Shown: positions 9,890 to 20,300, counted from the first letter of the stretch. The stretch: DNA of 64,000 bases from Candidula unifasciata (GCA_905116865.2 CAJHNH020008553.1:187501-251500), one strand, 5' to 3'. Program-made: numbers and translations. The notes: generated by a model not told the origin, from the letters alone.

Positions 9890-11122
9890 CTGCATAAGAA
9901 AATGGAAGAAGAGATTAATGTAGCTCAGGCTGGATTTAGACAGGGAAGAGGAACAAGAGATCATATATTCAACATGCGTTTAATAATAGAGAAGTGTAGA
10001 GAATTTAATGTAAATCTGTTCTTATGTTTTGTGGATTATTCAAAAGCATTTGACTGTGTACAACATCAGAAGCTTTGGGAAATCATGAGGAATATGGGCT
10101 TTCCATCACATATAGTGCAGCTCATTAAAATGCTCTATCAAGACCAACAAGCAGCAGTCGGAATAGATGGAGAGACATCAGACTGGTTTGGCATCAAGCA
10201 AGGAGTCCGTCAGGGATGTGTGCTGTCACCGTATTTGTTCAACCTGTACGCCGAAAATATGAGAAATGTAAGAGATGATATAAACAAGGAACAATATGAT
10301 GCCCTAAACATCGGTGGTCATGAAATACCAGAAATTCGTTATGCTGATGATACAGTATTACTATCAACATCACAAAATGGTTTAGAAAACTTATGAACCT
10401 CACTCCAAAGAAATAGTGAAAATCATAACTTATTTCTTAACATAGCAAAAACAAAGATAATGCATACAAACAAAACTGCCATGGAGAAGGAAATATATGT
10501 TAATGAGGAAAGATTGGAAGTGGTGGAAAATTTCGAATATCTTGGGTCACTGGTTACCAACAATGGTGACACAATGAAAGAAATTAAACGGCAACTATCA
10601 ATTACTCTTCAAAGACTAAAACAACTGAATAAATTATGGAATTGTACAGATATAATTACAAAGGTCAGATTTTTAAGAGCATGCATCTTTCCCATTGCAA
10701 CATACGCCTGTGAGACCTGGACACTTACTAAACAAGCGGAACAGCGCATAAATGCATTTGAATATAAATGTTACAGACAGGTTCTAAGAATATCTTGGGT
10801 AAAGAAAAGAACAAATGCATCCATACTTCAAGAGCTGAATATTGAAGAGGGTTGGCTAGTAAAGACAATAAAACAAAGAAAATTGAAATATTTTGGTCAC
10901 TTGAAACGTCATGGAAGTCTAGAGAGAACAATAATGGAGGGGTATATGCCTGGGAAGAGAGGAAGAGGAAGGCCAAGGAGAAGATGGGTGCAGGATGTGG
11001 CAGATGATCTCCAGATGGGTGTATCAGACGCAGGACATCTTGCTCAGGATAGGAAGGTTTTCCAGAGGGTTGTTATGGCAGCGAGGTTCCGCGAGGGACA
11101 TGCTACTGAATGAATGAATGAA
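9890..11122 (+). mobile_element. 5'-truncated RTE-like LINE
   Basis: The element spans from the RT fingers to its 3' end and finishes in a (TGAA)n tail. Candidate target duplication TGTAAAGGCT flanks it (9,880-9,889 and 11,123-11,132); this 10-mer also occurs in the adjacent 37-bp minisatellite, so the insertion seems to have entered or edged that array. The endonuclease and RT N-terminus are absent. A very similar 3' end lies at 55,201-55,495. Confidence 0.85.
9902..11113 (+). pseudogene. RTE-like ORF2: reverse transcriptase palm to C-terminus
   Basis: The protein runs VAQAGFRQGRGTRDHI (fingers), FVDYSKAFDCV (motif A, catalytic Asp), GVRQGCVLSPYLFNLY (motif B), RYADDTVLLS (motif C, YADD at about 10,340-10,351), FEYLGSLVTNNGD (motif D/E), ATYACETWTLTK, LRISWVKKRTN, LKYFGHLKRHG and GKRGRGRPRRRW. 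This order is typical of RTE-type LINE ORF2 proteins, which copy their RNA into DNA at a nicked target. All three catalytic Asp remain. One in-frame TGA (10,394-10,396) splits an otherwise intact frame, and the 5' truncation removes the endonuclease, so it cannot act alone. Clade placement is from motif recognition only. Confidence 0.85.
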
Positions 11123-11540
11123 TGTAAAGGCTAACGTAGTTCCATATTTTGTTGAGCTTGTAAAGGCTGAACGTAGTTCCATATTTTGTGGAGCTAGTAA
11201 AGTCTGAACGTAGTTCCATATTTTGTGGAGCTAGTAAAGTCTGAACGTAGTTCCATATTTTGTTGAGCTAGTAAAGGCTAAACGTGTTCCATATTTTGTT
11301 GAGCTTGTAAAGGCTGAACGTAGTTCCATATTTTGTTAAGCTTGTAAAGTCTGAACGTAGTTCCATATTTTGTTGAGCTTGTAAAGTCTGAACGTAGTTC
11401 CATATTTTGTTGAGCTTGTAAAGACTAAACGTAGTTCCATATTTTGTTGAGCTTGTAAAGGCTGAACGTAGTTCCAAATTTTGTAAAGCTTGTAAAGCCT
11501 GAACGCAGTTCCATATTTTAAGCTTGTAAAGTCTTTTTTA
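11123..11540 (+). repeat. 37-bp minisatellite, about 11 units
   Basis: Units share GAACGTAGTTCCATATTTTG and (G/T)AGCTTGTAAAG; variants differ at GTTGAGCTT/GTGGAGCTA. A unit-like start (TTGTTAAGCTTGTAAAGGCT) also sits just left of the LINE at 9,870-9,889. The last units are truncated. Confidence 0.9.
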
Positions 11541-11555
11541 AGCGTGTAAAGACAC

Positions 11556-11608
11556 GTGTGTGTGTGTGTGTGTGTGCGTGCGTGCGTGTGCGTGCGCGCG
11601 TGCGTGTT
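11556..11608 (+). repeat. (GT)n / GCGT microsatellite
   Basis: About 50 bp of GT repeats grading into CGTGCGTG. Confidence 0.9.
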
Positions 11609-11609
11609 T

Positions 11610-12339
11610 GTAATGCGTATAGTGAGTGGTTAAATGCTGACAGTCAACCATCAGTACGAAGAAGGCGATGTAATATGAAGTGACACATAAACGTTGATAG
11701 TACAAGCTATATTAAAGATACCACGAGGGCCTCTGGCAAATTTAGGACTGTAAAAGGCCCCTTACACAAAATTGTGAGAACCGTTGATGAAAACTCCGCC
11801 TCTCGCAGCGCTCCTATGTCGTCTTGACTTCCCGGATCACGCTGCTCCGCTTGTTGGAATTATTTTTTTGTTTCTTTCCATTAGTCCGTGTTTTTCTGCT
11901 GCATATTTCCTTCATCGCCTTCCCGTTTCGTTATCTTCCCTGTCGTTGGTTGTTGTTTCATTCTGTATTTTGATACTTTCTTCTTCAGCATTCTCCGCCA
12001 TCGTGGTTTATGGATACAGATATCAACCGTTTGTATTCATCCGTAACTGGCCCGTCTCTTTCCAGTGTTGGTTTGTTTGTATTTTATCTCTCCACTGTCT
12101 TTTTGTTCTGCCTAATGGTCTAACTCTCATTCAGCTCTTGTGTACGTAGGCTTTGTCTCACTGTTTTCTGCCATTCTCTATATCTGGGCCCCCTACAGTT
12201 GCAGTTAGTTAGCCATCTTGGTGATTTAAACATTATGAATGTCGTTAAATCCAACACTACTGGGGGGGGGGGGGGGGGGGAGTAGGGATATGGTTAAAGA
12301 AACATGAAGAAAAACAACACGCTTTTGTCACATCGAAAC
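11610..12339. other. No supported feature
   Basis: A 121-codon plus-strand frame at 11,784-12,149 encodes a hydrophobic, Leu/Ser/Phe-rich peptide. I recognise no domain and no flanking splice or promoter signal, and pyrimidine-rich DNA readily gives such frames. A poly-G run lies near 12,261-12,279. Confidence 0.4.
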
Positions 12340-14528
12340 ACAAGAATCTGTTGAAAACCAATCCTGGCGCGGGAAGGTTCAGTTTGCTGTCTATTACCCC
12401 ACAATCAATGTTTGTGTGTTTGTTTGCTCCCTATAGACTCTGAAACTACTGAACGGATTTAGCTGAAATTTTCAGGATATGTTTGTTTTGATACCGGATT
12501 TTGAACCATCGTGGTTTGAAATTCAACCTGTCACTGTTAGAGATAGGTGACCACAATTTATGCCAAAATATTCGCAACTAATATTTATAACTTTAGTGAT
12601 TTCTAATTATAGCCACGTTAGTAATTGCGCATGCGCCGTATTTACCATTCGCCGGCGAGTTACGTGCAGCCAACGCCTTCTCTAATACTAATACATAGAG
12701 TAGGTCGTGGTACATCAAACAAGACTATCTCTATATTTGCCACAATAACCATATTAAACACGATTTCTATTTTCTGTTTTTTTTTTTCAAACAACCTTCG
12801 ATGGGGGGGGGGGGGGGGGGAACAATCAAGGACTATCTCGACGTCGGCGCAGACAGTGACTGCGACATTACCTTCATTAACCGTGTTAGACACGTGCGAT
12901 TTCTATTTCATTAATATATCTGGAGTATCTGTCTACGAGAAAACAATTGCCTGCGGTTTTGAATTGTGTTTTAATCGCGACACAGTAGTAAGGACACACA
13001 TGTCTAATAGCTGAGTTCTCTTTTCGTTGTTCCGATTAAGTGGCTGCCTGGTCGAATGGTTAGAACACTGGGTTCATGTGCGGTAGACCTGGGTTCGAAT
13101 CCGCAGTCGTTAAATTGTTTTTTTACCCCTGACTAAAATAATATCCTCATCTGCTCTGTCGTGGTGACAGCACTAGCCATGTTGCCTTAATATTAAAAAA
13201 AAAAAAAAAAACCAAGTAAATGCGTAAACCATTTGATAATTAAATTTGACCCTTTCGCATACTTATGATTGCATTGTTAAACTTTATGATTGCATGGTTA
13301 CGCTGAAATTTTATAGATTTTCATTTATTTTCATTTAGATTTAGTTATTTCATCTGTGTTGGAATTTTAAGCTGTGCTGTTTACAATGGCGTTCATTTCC
13401 TAATTATGGTGTGTTTTTTCCTGTGTTCGTTTGCTTTTCAAGTGTTTTTTTTTTCTCCTTCAATGAGGGAAAGAGTTGTCGGTGAATTTGGGGGGAGGGG
13501 GGGGGGCAAACTATTAACTGAGAGCTTTAAGTCACAGTAACTGCTTTACCCACTTAAAGAAGCAGCAGCAGTAATAGTTGTTACACCAGGGCTGTTACAC
13601 CATAGTGCTCTCATGTGAAGACCGCCGGTAAGGTTATGGCGTTCTTCAGTCGGCAAGTGAAATTATACATCCTAACCTGACCAGTCTGTGGCGACAGCAC
13701 TAGCCATGCGGAACCAAATCTTCTGGCTCACGACTCTCTGTCTACTCCGATGGTAACACAGATAGCAGTGACATTATTTTAGTAGTTGTACTGGTACTTG
13801 AAGGATGATGTGGTAAATATTACACTAGCCCTATTCACTACCTTTTACAATTCCTGCTCCCTATTTTAGTCCAGATGGACAGGGATGTCAATGTCAGTTA
13901 CAGCAACAACAAAATATCGCCAGTTAGTGATTTTCAAATCCTTCGAAGAGGGATAGAGCAGTAGTCGGTGGAAGAGGGAAGGCGGTAATGACTTAAATTT
14001 AAGAGAAATTAAAGAGCTTTAAACTTGATTTTCAAGTTCTCATTACCTAATTTGTTTATATTTTACTAACGCTACCTCCGCTTTTCTATTTTTTACGACT
14101 TACTTTGTTATTCACAAGTACAGTTGTAGCTTTACTTCCGTCCCCTATAAAAATACAAGCAGCTTTAGCATGTGATAACCAAATAACCATTTTTGTTACT
14201 GTGCCATTTAAACGACCATTAATATAAAGACACAATTATAAGGTGCGTGTTCTAAAGTTGGAAAACCAGACTATCTCTATATCTGTGCAGAGAATGATTG
14301 CGACATTAACTGTATTAGACACGTGCGATTTTCATTGTCTTTCTTTTCCAAAAACCTTTGATGAGGGAGATAGTAGTAGGTGGATTTAGTTGTGGTGGTG
14401 GGCGGGGATCAAAGACTATCTCTATATCTGAGCAGACAATGATTGTATTAGACACGTGCGTTTTCTATTTTCTTTCATTTCCATTTAGCCAAACTATGCC
14501 ACAGCAACGCGTGGCCAGGTACAGCTAG
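12340..14528 (+). mobile_element. Helitron-like non-autonomous element
   Basis: The 3' end has a short stem (GCCAC...GTGGC) followed by ACAGCTAG at about 14,521-14,528 and then T, matching Helitron termini (hairpin, then CTRR, insertion between A and T). The left part contains CTGAAACTACTGAACGGATT followed by TAGCTGAAATTTTCAGGAT, seen in many invertebrate Helitron-like repeats. Internal subrepeats carry GACTATCTCTATATC...GCAGACA and TTAGACACGTGCG near 12,720-12,900, 14,265-14,345 and 14,410-14,480. The 5' end is not located precisely and no Rep/helicase frame is present. Confidence 0.5.
13033..13211 (+). mobile_element. tRNA-derived SINE with poly-A tail
   Basis: A tRNA-like head has an A-box-like TGGTCGAATGG (13,049-13,059) and a B-box GGGTTCGAATCC (13,091-13,102), a body, and about 17 A at the end. 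Spacing between boxes fits a Pol III promoter. It is nested in the Helitron-like sequence. CGACAGCACTAGCCATG at about 13,693-13,709 repeats part of its body, so a second fragment may lie at 13,600-13,715. The head does not fold into a good tRNA, so it is not a tRNA gene. Confidence 0.75.
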
Positions 14529-14945
14529 TTACTAATAAATTACAGACATTCATTAACTGGTGCCTGCGCAGAATAGAGGGAATTAAATGGTATGATAGAA
14601 TAACTCATGTAGAACTTTTGGAGAGAGCTAAACAGGCTCCAGTGGACCAAGAGGTGAGGAAAAGACGCTGGCGTTGGATAGGACACACATTGAGAAAACA
14701 GAACAGCATAACTAGAATGTCTTTGCATTGGAACCTACAGGGGCATAGGAATAAAGGAAGGCCCCCCCCAAAAAAAACACAGAGAAGAGAGCTGGACAAT
14801 GAAGTTAGAAAGATTGGGAGGACATGGGACGAGCTCCATGTAATGGCGAAGGATAGAACGACTTGGCGTGAGTTGGTTGAGGGCCTATGCTCCATTGGGG
14901 GGTAGAAAGGCAGAAGAGACCCCACAATTCACGCCAGGTCGTTCT
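14529..14945 (+). pseudogene. LINE ORF2 C-terminus (KLQTFIN/WRWIGHTLR family)
   Basis: Plus-strand translation: NKLQTFINWCLRRIEGIKWY, then VELLERAKQAPVDQEVRKRR, WRWIGHTLRK, SLHWNLQGHRNKGRP, then TWDELHVMAKDRTTWRELVE and GLCSIGG before TAG at 14,903-14,905. This is the full post-RT tail of a common invertebrate non-LTR family. The GRP block is followed by a C/A-rich slip region but the frame survives. Only the 3' end is present, and it begins at the Helitron-like CTAG terminus. Confidence 0.85.
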
Positions 14946-15261
14946 ACATTTTGCAGTCGCTTGCTGCTCACTCATCTTAAATTATATTTTTAAGGTTCAC
15001 TGTCTACATACCTTCTGTATACTTTTATTTAATCTTGGTTTATTCCTTTGACCTGAGGGTTCCAGCCCAAAGACATTCTAGCTATGCTATCAAGTTTTTT
15101 CACCGTGTGTCCCATCCGACGCCAACATTCCCCCCCCCCCCCCCCTCCTCTCCCTTTTTTACCTTTATATTGGCTGGAATTGTAATCCCCTCTTAGTGGT
15201 TATGTCGTACCATTTAAGTCTCTATTGTGCGCAGACACTATTGAACGAACAAAAGACATAG

Positions 15262-15350
15262 CAGTGTTTCTCAACTTTTCTACACCCGTGGCTCACTCAG
15301 ACAGGGGTCATTGTTTCACCGCCCACATGACAGCTAACCAAGCACAGAAA
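15262..15350 (+). mobile_element. hAT-type terminal repeat, orphan end
   Basis: It begins CAGTGTTTCTCAACTTTTCT, typical of hAT ends, and loses similarity before the LINE fragment at 15,375. The mate was not found. Confidence 0.45.
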
Positions 15351-15374
15351 CAAACATAGATAGTAGTTTATATA

Positions 15375-15640
15375 TGAAATCCGCTGTCGGCATATGCGAC
15401 AAGACAGGTATGAGTAGTAGGCATCACTTCAGAGGTACCGCGTAGTTTGCCTCTTTTGGATATGTTCTCCAGACCATGCCGGAGCGTTGGGAAAGAGCAG
15501 GAAGATAGATTGGGCGGTTCTGCACCACTTGGTGGTGAATTGATGTTTGGCAAGCTGGATTAGGTCAAGGCCCTTTGGGTGCGAATGGACAGTGCGGAAG
15601 CAAAAATAGATCAATCCGGCCATTTTTCGGTCATGTTATT
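15375..15640 (+). pseudogene. LINE RNase H fragment
   Basis: Plus strand (with frameshifts): ASLQRYRVVCLFWICSPDHA then GALG, then EQEDRLGGSAPLGGELMFGK and LWVRMDSAEA. This is the RNase H catalytic His/Asp segment and the following spacer, the same family as the minus-strand copy at 4.5-5.3 kb (ASLQRCW...HAGVFGN...RLAGSAPAAGE). It has a single unexpanded His motif, a useful pre-expansion comparison for the 31-bp array. Confidence 0.75.
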
Positions 15641-15664
15641 CTTTTTCTCTTCTTTCGTTCGCAT

Positions 15665-16146
15665 GAGATAATCTATATCTGCAATGTTGTCTCTAGTATG
15701 AACTTCACTGTCTTTTGTAATTCACTAAACGGCCCGTAAAGTTTGACTTCAAGTGTCTCTTTTGGCCAGAAGTTTTGCCTGGAAGCGTTGAATCTGGTCT
15801 TGGAGGATGTGATCTGTTGTCTCAGGTGCCAGTCCACAGGTACACATGGCTGATTGGCCAATCTTAATTTTTTTTGTACACGTGGCAGCGAAGTCGACTG
15901 TGCCCTGTTCTAAGGCGAAGGATAATGACTTGTTCTGGTCTGTCTATAATATGGTAATCGTCTTGTGCCAGTTTTGGTGGAATTCTGATTGATTTGATCA
16001 TTCTCTTCTTCTGTTAATAGACTTATATGTCGGGTTCTTCAGTTGCACCTTCCTTAGCTAGTTTATCAGCTCTTTCATTTCCGGGAACTCCACAGTGAGA
16101 AGGTATTCACTGCATTACTAAATTACAACGGTTGCCTAGTTCGGAT
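15665..16146 (-). pseudogene. LINE RNase H/C-terminal fragment (IPSHCGVPGNERADKLAKEG family)
   Basis: Minus strand from 16,146: NRCNLVMQ, a stop in place of Trp, then IPSHCGVPGNERADKLAKEG, with catalytic His and final Asp kept. Next come SIRIPPKLAQDDYHIIDRPE, LRLRTGHSRLRCHVYK, CTCGLAPETTDHILQD (Cys/His cluster), then after a frameshift FNASRQNFWPKETLEVKLYG and QKTVKFILETT. This is the end of an RNase H-bearing LINE distinct from the WTCPEC family. Confidence 0.85.
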
Positions 16147-16162
16147 ACCGTTGTAATTTAGT
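16117..16162. other. Perfect 16-bp hairpin at a LINE-LINE junction
   Basis: ACTAAATTACAACGGT (16,117-16,132), a 14-nt loop, then ACCGTTGTAATTTAGT (16,147-16,162). Left arm and loop are LINE coding sequence; the right arm is an inverted copy of it. Confidence 0.9.
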
Positions 16163-16370
16163 CATGAAGAGAAGAGGGAAAATGGAACATGTGGTGACCA
16201 CTGGAAAGATCTATGGAAGGAGGGATAGAGGAAGACAACGAGAGAAGATTCTTGACAGTCTTGTTGCATGGCTTCGAGGTGTGTCGGCACACGAACTAAT
16301 ACATACTGCAGGAGATCGCAGAATGTGACGAGGCATAATCGCCCACGCCAGTCGGCATAGCACCTAATGA
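16160..16370 (+). pseudogene. RTE-like LINE 3' end
   Basis: Translation: EHVVTTGKIYGRRDRGRQRE, KILDSLVAWLRGVSAHEL, then GDRR and, after a stop, GIIAHA. This matches the terminal LTGKIxGKRGRGRQRxxxLD block of RTE-type ORF2 proteins. A short GATGATAAT sequence at the end may be its tail. A relative lies at 41,095-41,270. Confidence 0.7.
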
Positions 16371-16519
16371 TGATAATACACTATTCGTATTCGGCCGAAT
16401 AGTTGGTCCCGTTATTCGTATTCGACCGAATAGTGAAAATCACTAAATAATGAAGGGTTAGCGTTAAAAATATCTCAAATTACCTAAGAGCTTTGACGGG
16501 TACTTTATTTTTAGTGGTG

Positions 16520-17070
16520 TTATGGGTTGGGGTTAGAGTTACGGTTAGGGTTCGAGTGACTGTTAGGGTTCGAGTGACTGTTAGGGTTCGAGTGACTGTT
16601 AGGGCTCGAGTGACTGTTAGGGCTCGAGTGACTGTTAGGGCTCGAGTGACGGTTAGGGCTCGAGTGACGGTTAGGGCTCGAGTGACGGTTAGGGCTCGAG
16701 TGACGGTTAGGGCTCGAGTGACGGTTAGGGCTCGAGTGACGGTTAGGGCTCGAGTGACGGTTAGGGCTCGAGTGACGGTTAGGGCACGAGTGACTGTTAG
16801 GGTACGAGTGACTGTTAGGGTACGAGTGACTGTTAGGGCTCGAGTGACGGTTAGGGCTCGAGTGACGGTTAGGGCTCGAGTGACGGTTAGGGCTCGAGTG
16901 ACGGTTAGGGCTCGAGTGACGGTTAGGGCTCGAGTGACGGTTAGGGCTCGAGTGACGGTTAGGGCTCGAGTGACGGTTAGGGCTCGAGTGACGGTTAGGG
17001 CTCGAGTGACGGTTAGGGCTCGAGTGACGGTTAGGGCTCGAGTGACGGTTAGGGCTCGAGTGACGGTTAT
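16520..17070 (+). repeat. 18-bp minisatellite, about 30 units, with TTAGGG
   Basis: Consensus GGTTAGGGCTCGAGTGAC. Variants change CTCGAG to TTCGAG, CACGAG or TACGAG and GACGGT to GACTGT, clustered in blocks at the left end and near 16,785-16,835. Multiple-of-3 units without stops keep both strands open (Arg/Val/Thr repeats); this is not taken as coding. Confidence 0.95.
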
Positions 17071-17199
17071 GGAAAAGGTATTGTTGGGGTTAGTCGGCGT
17101 CTCTGAGGCGGTCGGGGCTGGCAATGATTCTAATTCTAACCCAACTCCTAGAATAATAGACTTTACAGGGAAATCTGCGATTTCCTTTGTTTTGAGTTA

Positions 17200-17795
17200 A
17201 TTAAAATTAAAGTATCCTCCGACGAGATGAAAATGTGACATTAATGAAAGTGGTGATTAATTCTCCTTTATTTGAAGCTAGATATGGCAGTTCTTAGAAT
17301 TTCGCACATTTCTGGGTTGTCTTTGGGAGAACTGATACAAAAGACCGACCCCAGAATGCACGATGTCACGTTGACATTGGAGACATCCGAATAGAATGCA
17401 ACAGAATGGCTGCAGAACGTGGAACTTCATTGGGAATTTCCTTTTCTGGGACTTCTTGTCTCGTATTCATTCTGGCACGGATCTGCCCGAGTAATATCCC
17501 GTCAGCTCTATTTTAAATATCCAATGGCGGTGTTGGCTCGAGGAGGTGTCGAGAGAAATAATCCACTGGTTGGATCCGAGTTGTTGTCCAATTTCTCATA
17601 ACTGCGAGGGCGTGTTGTTTTCTCTTCTTTGATATCCTGATTTTCGGTAGTTTTTGCGAGAGGCGGGGATGATTTTGGTGAAGAAGAAAAAAAGGTGGAG
17701 TAGTAGTACACGGAACTCTATAGTCGTAAAAAATTCATGATGAGTTTTTTGGACCATATTCAGATTTTAAGTAAAAGGGTCCCTTTCGACGCCGT
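17200..17795. other. No recognised feature
   Basis: Unique-looking sequence without a repeat family, RNA gene or supported coding frame. Confidence 0.45.
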
Positions 17796-17799
17796 TAGG

Positions 17800-17935
17800 C
17801 TTATTGAACAAATAGTGCTCGACCTATATTTTTGTGGACTAATCAACACTCAATAGGTGATGTAGTCAACATCATGCCGGCCGTCTTTACTTCCCAGGAC
17901 TTACTGAGGTTGAACTGTGTCCTGTAATCATGTAG
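17800..17935 (-). mobile_element. SINE-E copy, partial
   Basis: GACCTATATTTTTGTGGAC, GTGATGTAGTCAACATCATG and GCCGGCCGTCTTTACTTCC match SINE-E. A second, fuller copy in the same orientation follows. Confidence 0.6.
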
Positions 17936-17984
17936 TCACGCTAATCAGTTCTGAAGGTAAAAACCCTTTTCCACTTCTGCATGC

Positions 17985-18205
17985 GTTTTGGGTATATAGG
18001 GCTAGACCTATATTTTATAGACCAAACGGCATTTCGTGGGTGATATGGTCAGCATCACGCCGGCCGCCTTAACTTCCTAGGACTGTACCTGGTAACTACT
18101 CAAGACTGGGTCGACCTGACAGCCAAGGTCATTTTTTTTTTAATAGTCCGGCATACGTCAGGAACCGAACCCACGACCTTCACATCCGCAAGCGAGCGGT
18201 TCCAC
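17985..18205 (-). mobile_element. SINE-E copy with tRNA-like head
   Basis: Tail to head on the plus strand: TATAGGGCTAGACCTATATT, GGTCAGCATCACGCCGGCCG, CTGGGTCGACC, then the complement of a B-box (GGAACCGAACCC) and CCGCAAGCGAGCGG. Read on the minus strand the head has GGGTTCGGTTCC, consistent with a Pol III promoter. Confidence 0.75.
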
Positions 18206-18234
18206 TAATCAGTTCTAAGGCTGATTTTAATCGT

Positions 18235-18345
18235 CTGAATGAGTTGAGAGCCGACATAACAGGAGTAGCGACATTTTCATAAGCGCTGCGTCCCAGTCTT
18301 AAGCAGCCAGTACATGGATCCAACTGTTACGGCTTAAGACGCAGC
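18235..18345 (-). pseudogene. Degenerate LINE C-terminal fragment
   Basis: CATTTTCATAAGCGCTGCGT, CCCAGTCTTAAGCAGCCAGT and CCAACTGTTACGGC align with the minus-strand tails at 4.5 and 54.9 kb (CCCATAAACGCTGCGTCCC). No intact reading frame. Confidence 0.5.
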
Positions 18346-18597
18346 CTGATTTTATAGCGACTGTGCCTTTCATATCAGCGAGTATCAGCCAGATTTCCTT
18401 CTCTTTATAGACGTTTGAAGAATCTTAAAAGCGAGAAGACAGAAGAGATTGTTGAAAGAAAAGAAAATGGTAGTGGAAAATCAGACAGAAGGAAAAATAT
18501 TCAAGAAAAGACAGAAGCGAATAGATGAAAGGACAATGTAGAAAGTGAAAGAACAGAAAAGAAAAAAGACAAGGACGATCAAGGACCGAAAGAGAGT

Positions 18598-18697
<100 letters not shown>

Positions 18698-19027
18698 GGA
18701 GGGGGGGGGGGACAGAAAGGAGAGGTTGAAAGAGAAAAAGCTGACAGAACAGATTGGAATAGAAAGGGGAAAGTTAGAAAATAGGGAAGAAGAAGGGGAA
18801 GTTACTGGAACAAAGTCTGAGATAGACTGATTATGTGTCACTAAAGTCCTTTTGATGAACTAATCCAAGATGGCGTTGCCAGGTCGTCAGGTTGAAGAGA
18901 CCATCGTACGTCACTCGAACTTCGCTGGAGTTAATGTGGGTGTCCTTGCGGTTTGTTTGGACTCTTTATAGGCGTCACACTTTCCTTAACAGTTGATAAA
19001 TGGGGAGATGTGTATGTAATTTAGTCA

Positions 19028-19345
19028 GTGTGTGTGTGTATGTATGTGTGTATGTATGTGTGTGTATGTATGTGTGTATGTATGTGTGTGTGTTGGGGGG
19101 GGGGTTGTTCGTGTGTGTGTTGGGTTGGGGGGGGGGGGTTGTTCGTGTGTGTGTTGGGTTGGGGGGATTGTGTGGGTGGGTGGGTGTTGTCGGTCGTACG
19201 TGTATTGGTAATCGCGCGTTTGAGGGTATTCGGAATGTGGGTGCTCGTGTTCATGAATGTATCGACTTGTATGTATGTGTGTGTGGGAGAAGGATGGTTT
19301 CCGTGTGTGTTTGTGCACGTGTGTGTGTGTGTGCGCGCGCGCTCT
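19028..19345 (+). repeat. (GT)n-rich tract with poly-G interruptions
   Basis: Repeated GTGTGTATGTATG units, then two GTTCGTGTGTGTGTTGGG units, then GT/GC runs. G and T dominate this strand for about 300 bp; frames on both strands are by-products. Confidence 0.9.
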
Positions 19346-19494
19346 TAATATTCATTATTCTGAAATCTGATCTTAGTGTTGTTTGCTCTTAATACTGATT
19401 GCATTTAATGACATTTGCTCTAAAACGCTGTTTTTCTTGAAGCTGTTTTTTTTCTTGAAGCTGATTTTTTGTTGGAGAGGTAGCTGTTGTTAAT

Positions 19495-19710
19495 GCTTTG
19501 TTTTGTCAGTGTTCACCGGCTGTAAACTTCACCGGAAAGCTCATTGTTCGTCCACTTAGAATGTTGTCTAATTCCACAACTTCAGCTTTGCATGTACATC
19601 CGTTTTACAGATCTGGGCATATTTTATATGCAGACTGTTGGTTCCTCGCCTCAGGCCGATGCGCTCTGACTTTGAAAGGAAACACATAATTAGTTGCCTT
19701 GTATGACATG
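19495..19710 (+). repeat. Dispersed repeat C
   Basis: TTCACCGGCTGTAAACTTC, GTACATCCGTTTTACAGATC and ATGCAGACTGTTGGTTCCTC match other C copies. Confidence 0.75.
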
Positions 19711-20074
19711 TTTGTTCTGGTAAAGGTTGGTGAGTGGGGGGTGGAAAGGATTTGGCGGTGGGGGAAGGAAAGGGATGGTGGAACTGGTAATTTGGAACAA
19801 TAGGTCTTTTCTTTTTCCTTCCAAATTGTGAGCTAGCTTTTAGTTCTCACTTTTAATTCTCTTCTGTTAATTCTGTTTGCACTGAATAATGTTTGTGTTA
19901 AATGCTGTTTGCTGCTAACTCTATTTTGCTCCAAACGATGTTTGTTCTTTAATGATGTTGGTTCTGAAAGATGATTGCTCCAAAGGCTGTTTTCTCTAAA
20001 TCCTATTTACTGTTAACTCTCTTTTGCTTTAAACGATGTTCGATCTAAAAGCTGTTTGCTGTAAAAGCTGTTGT

Positions 20075-20300
20075 AGTAGTCGATTTTTACCCCACTAGGA
20101 CATCACACAAACGATAAACACCCGATGACACAAAGTGCCACCATGTGGATGTGGATCACCCCTGGAGAGGTCCCAGAAATCGCGTTTAGCCAAAAGACCA
20201 TATTTATTGTCGGGCTATATTGCGGCCCCTGGCAAAAGCCAGGGTGGGGCTTAAAAATAACGAAAAATTGCATCTCACAAAGATATGTCTGGATAGCCAT
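20075..20300 (-). repeat. Dispersed repeat D
   Basis: TAGTAGTC at the left, then CCCCACTAGGACATCACACA, AAACACCCGATGACACAAAG, AGCCAGGGTGGGGCTTAAAA and AACGAAAAATTGCATC. It is the minus orientation of the 34.1-kb copy, with its (TAC)n tail on the left. Confidence 0.8.

Noticed and set aside
11784..12149. 121-codon hydrophobic frame as a small membrane protein
   Set aside because: No similarity, no splice or promoter context, and T/C-rich DNA produces such frames easily.
13033..13105. Possible functional tRNA gene
   Set aside because: A and B boxes are present but acceptor and anticodon stems do not pair properly, and a body with poly-A tail follows, so it is a SINE head.
16480..17200. Arg/Val/Thr-repeat frames of over 200 codons on both strands
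   Set aside because: By-product of an 18-bp unit lacking stops on either strand; no independent coding evidence.
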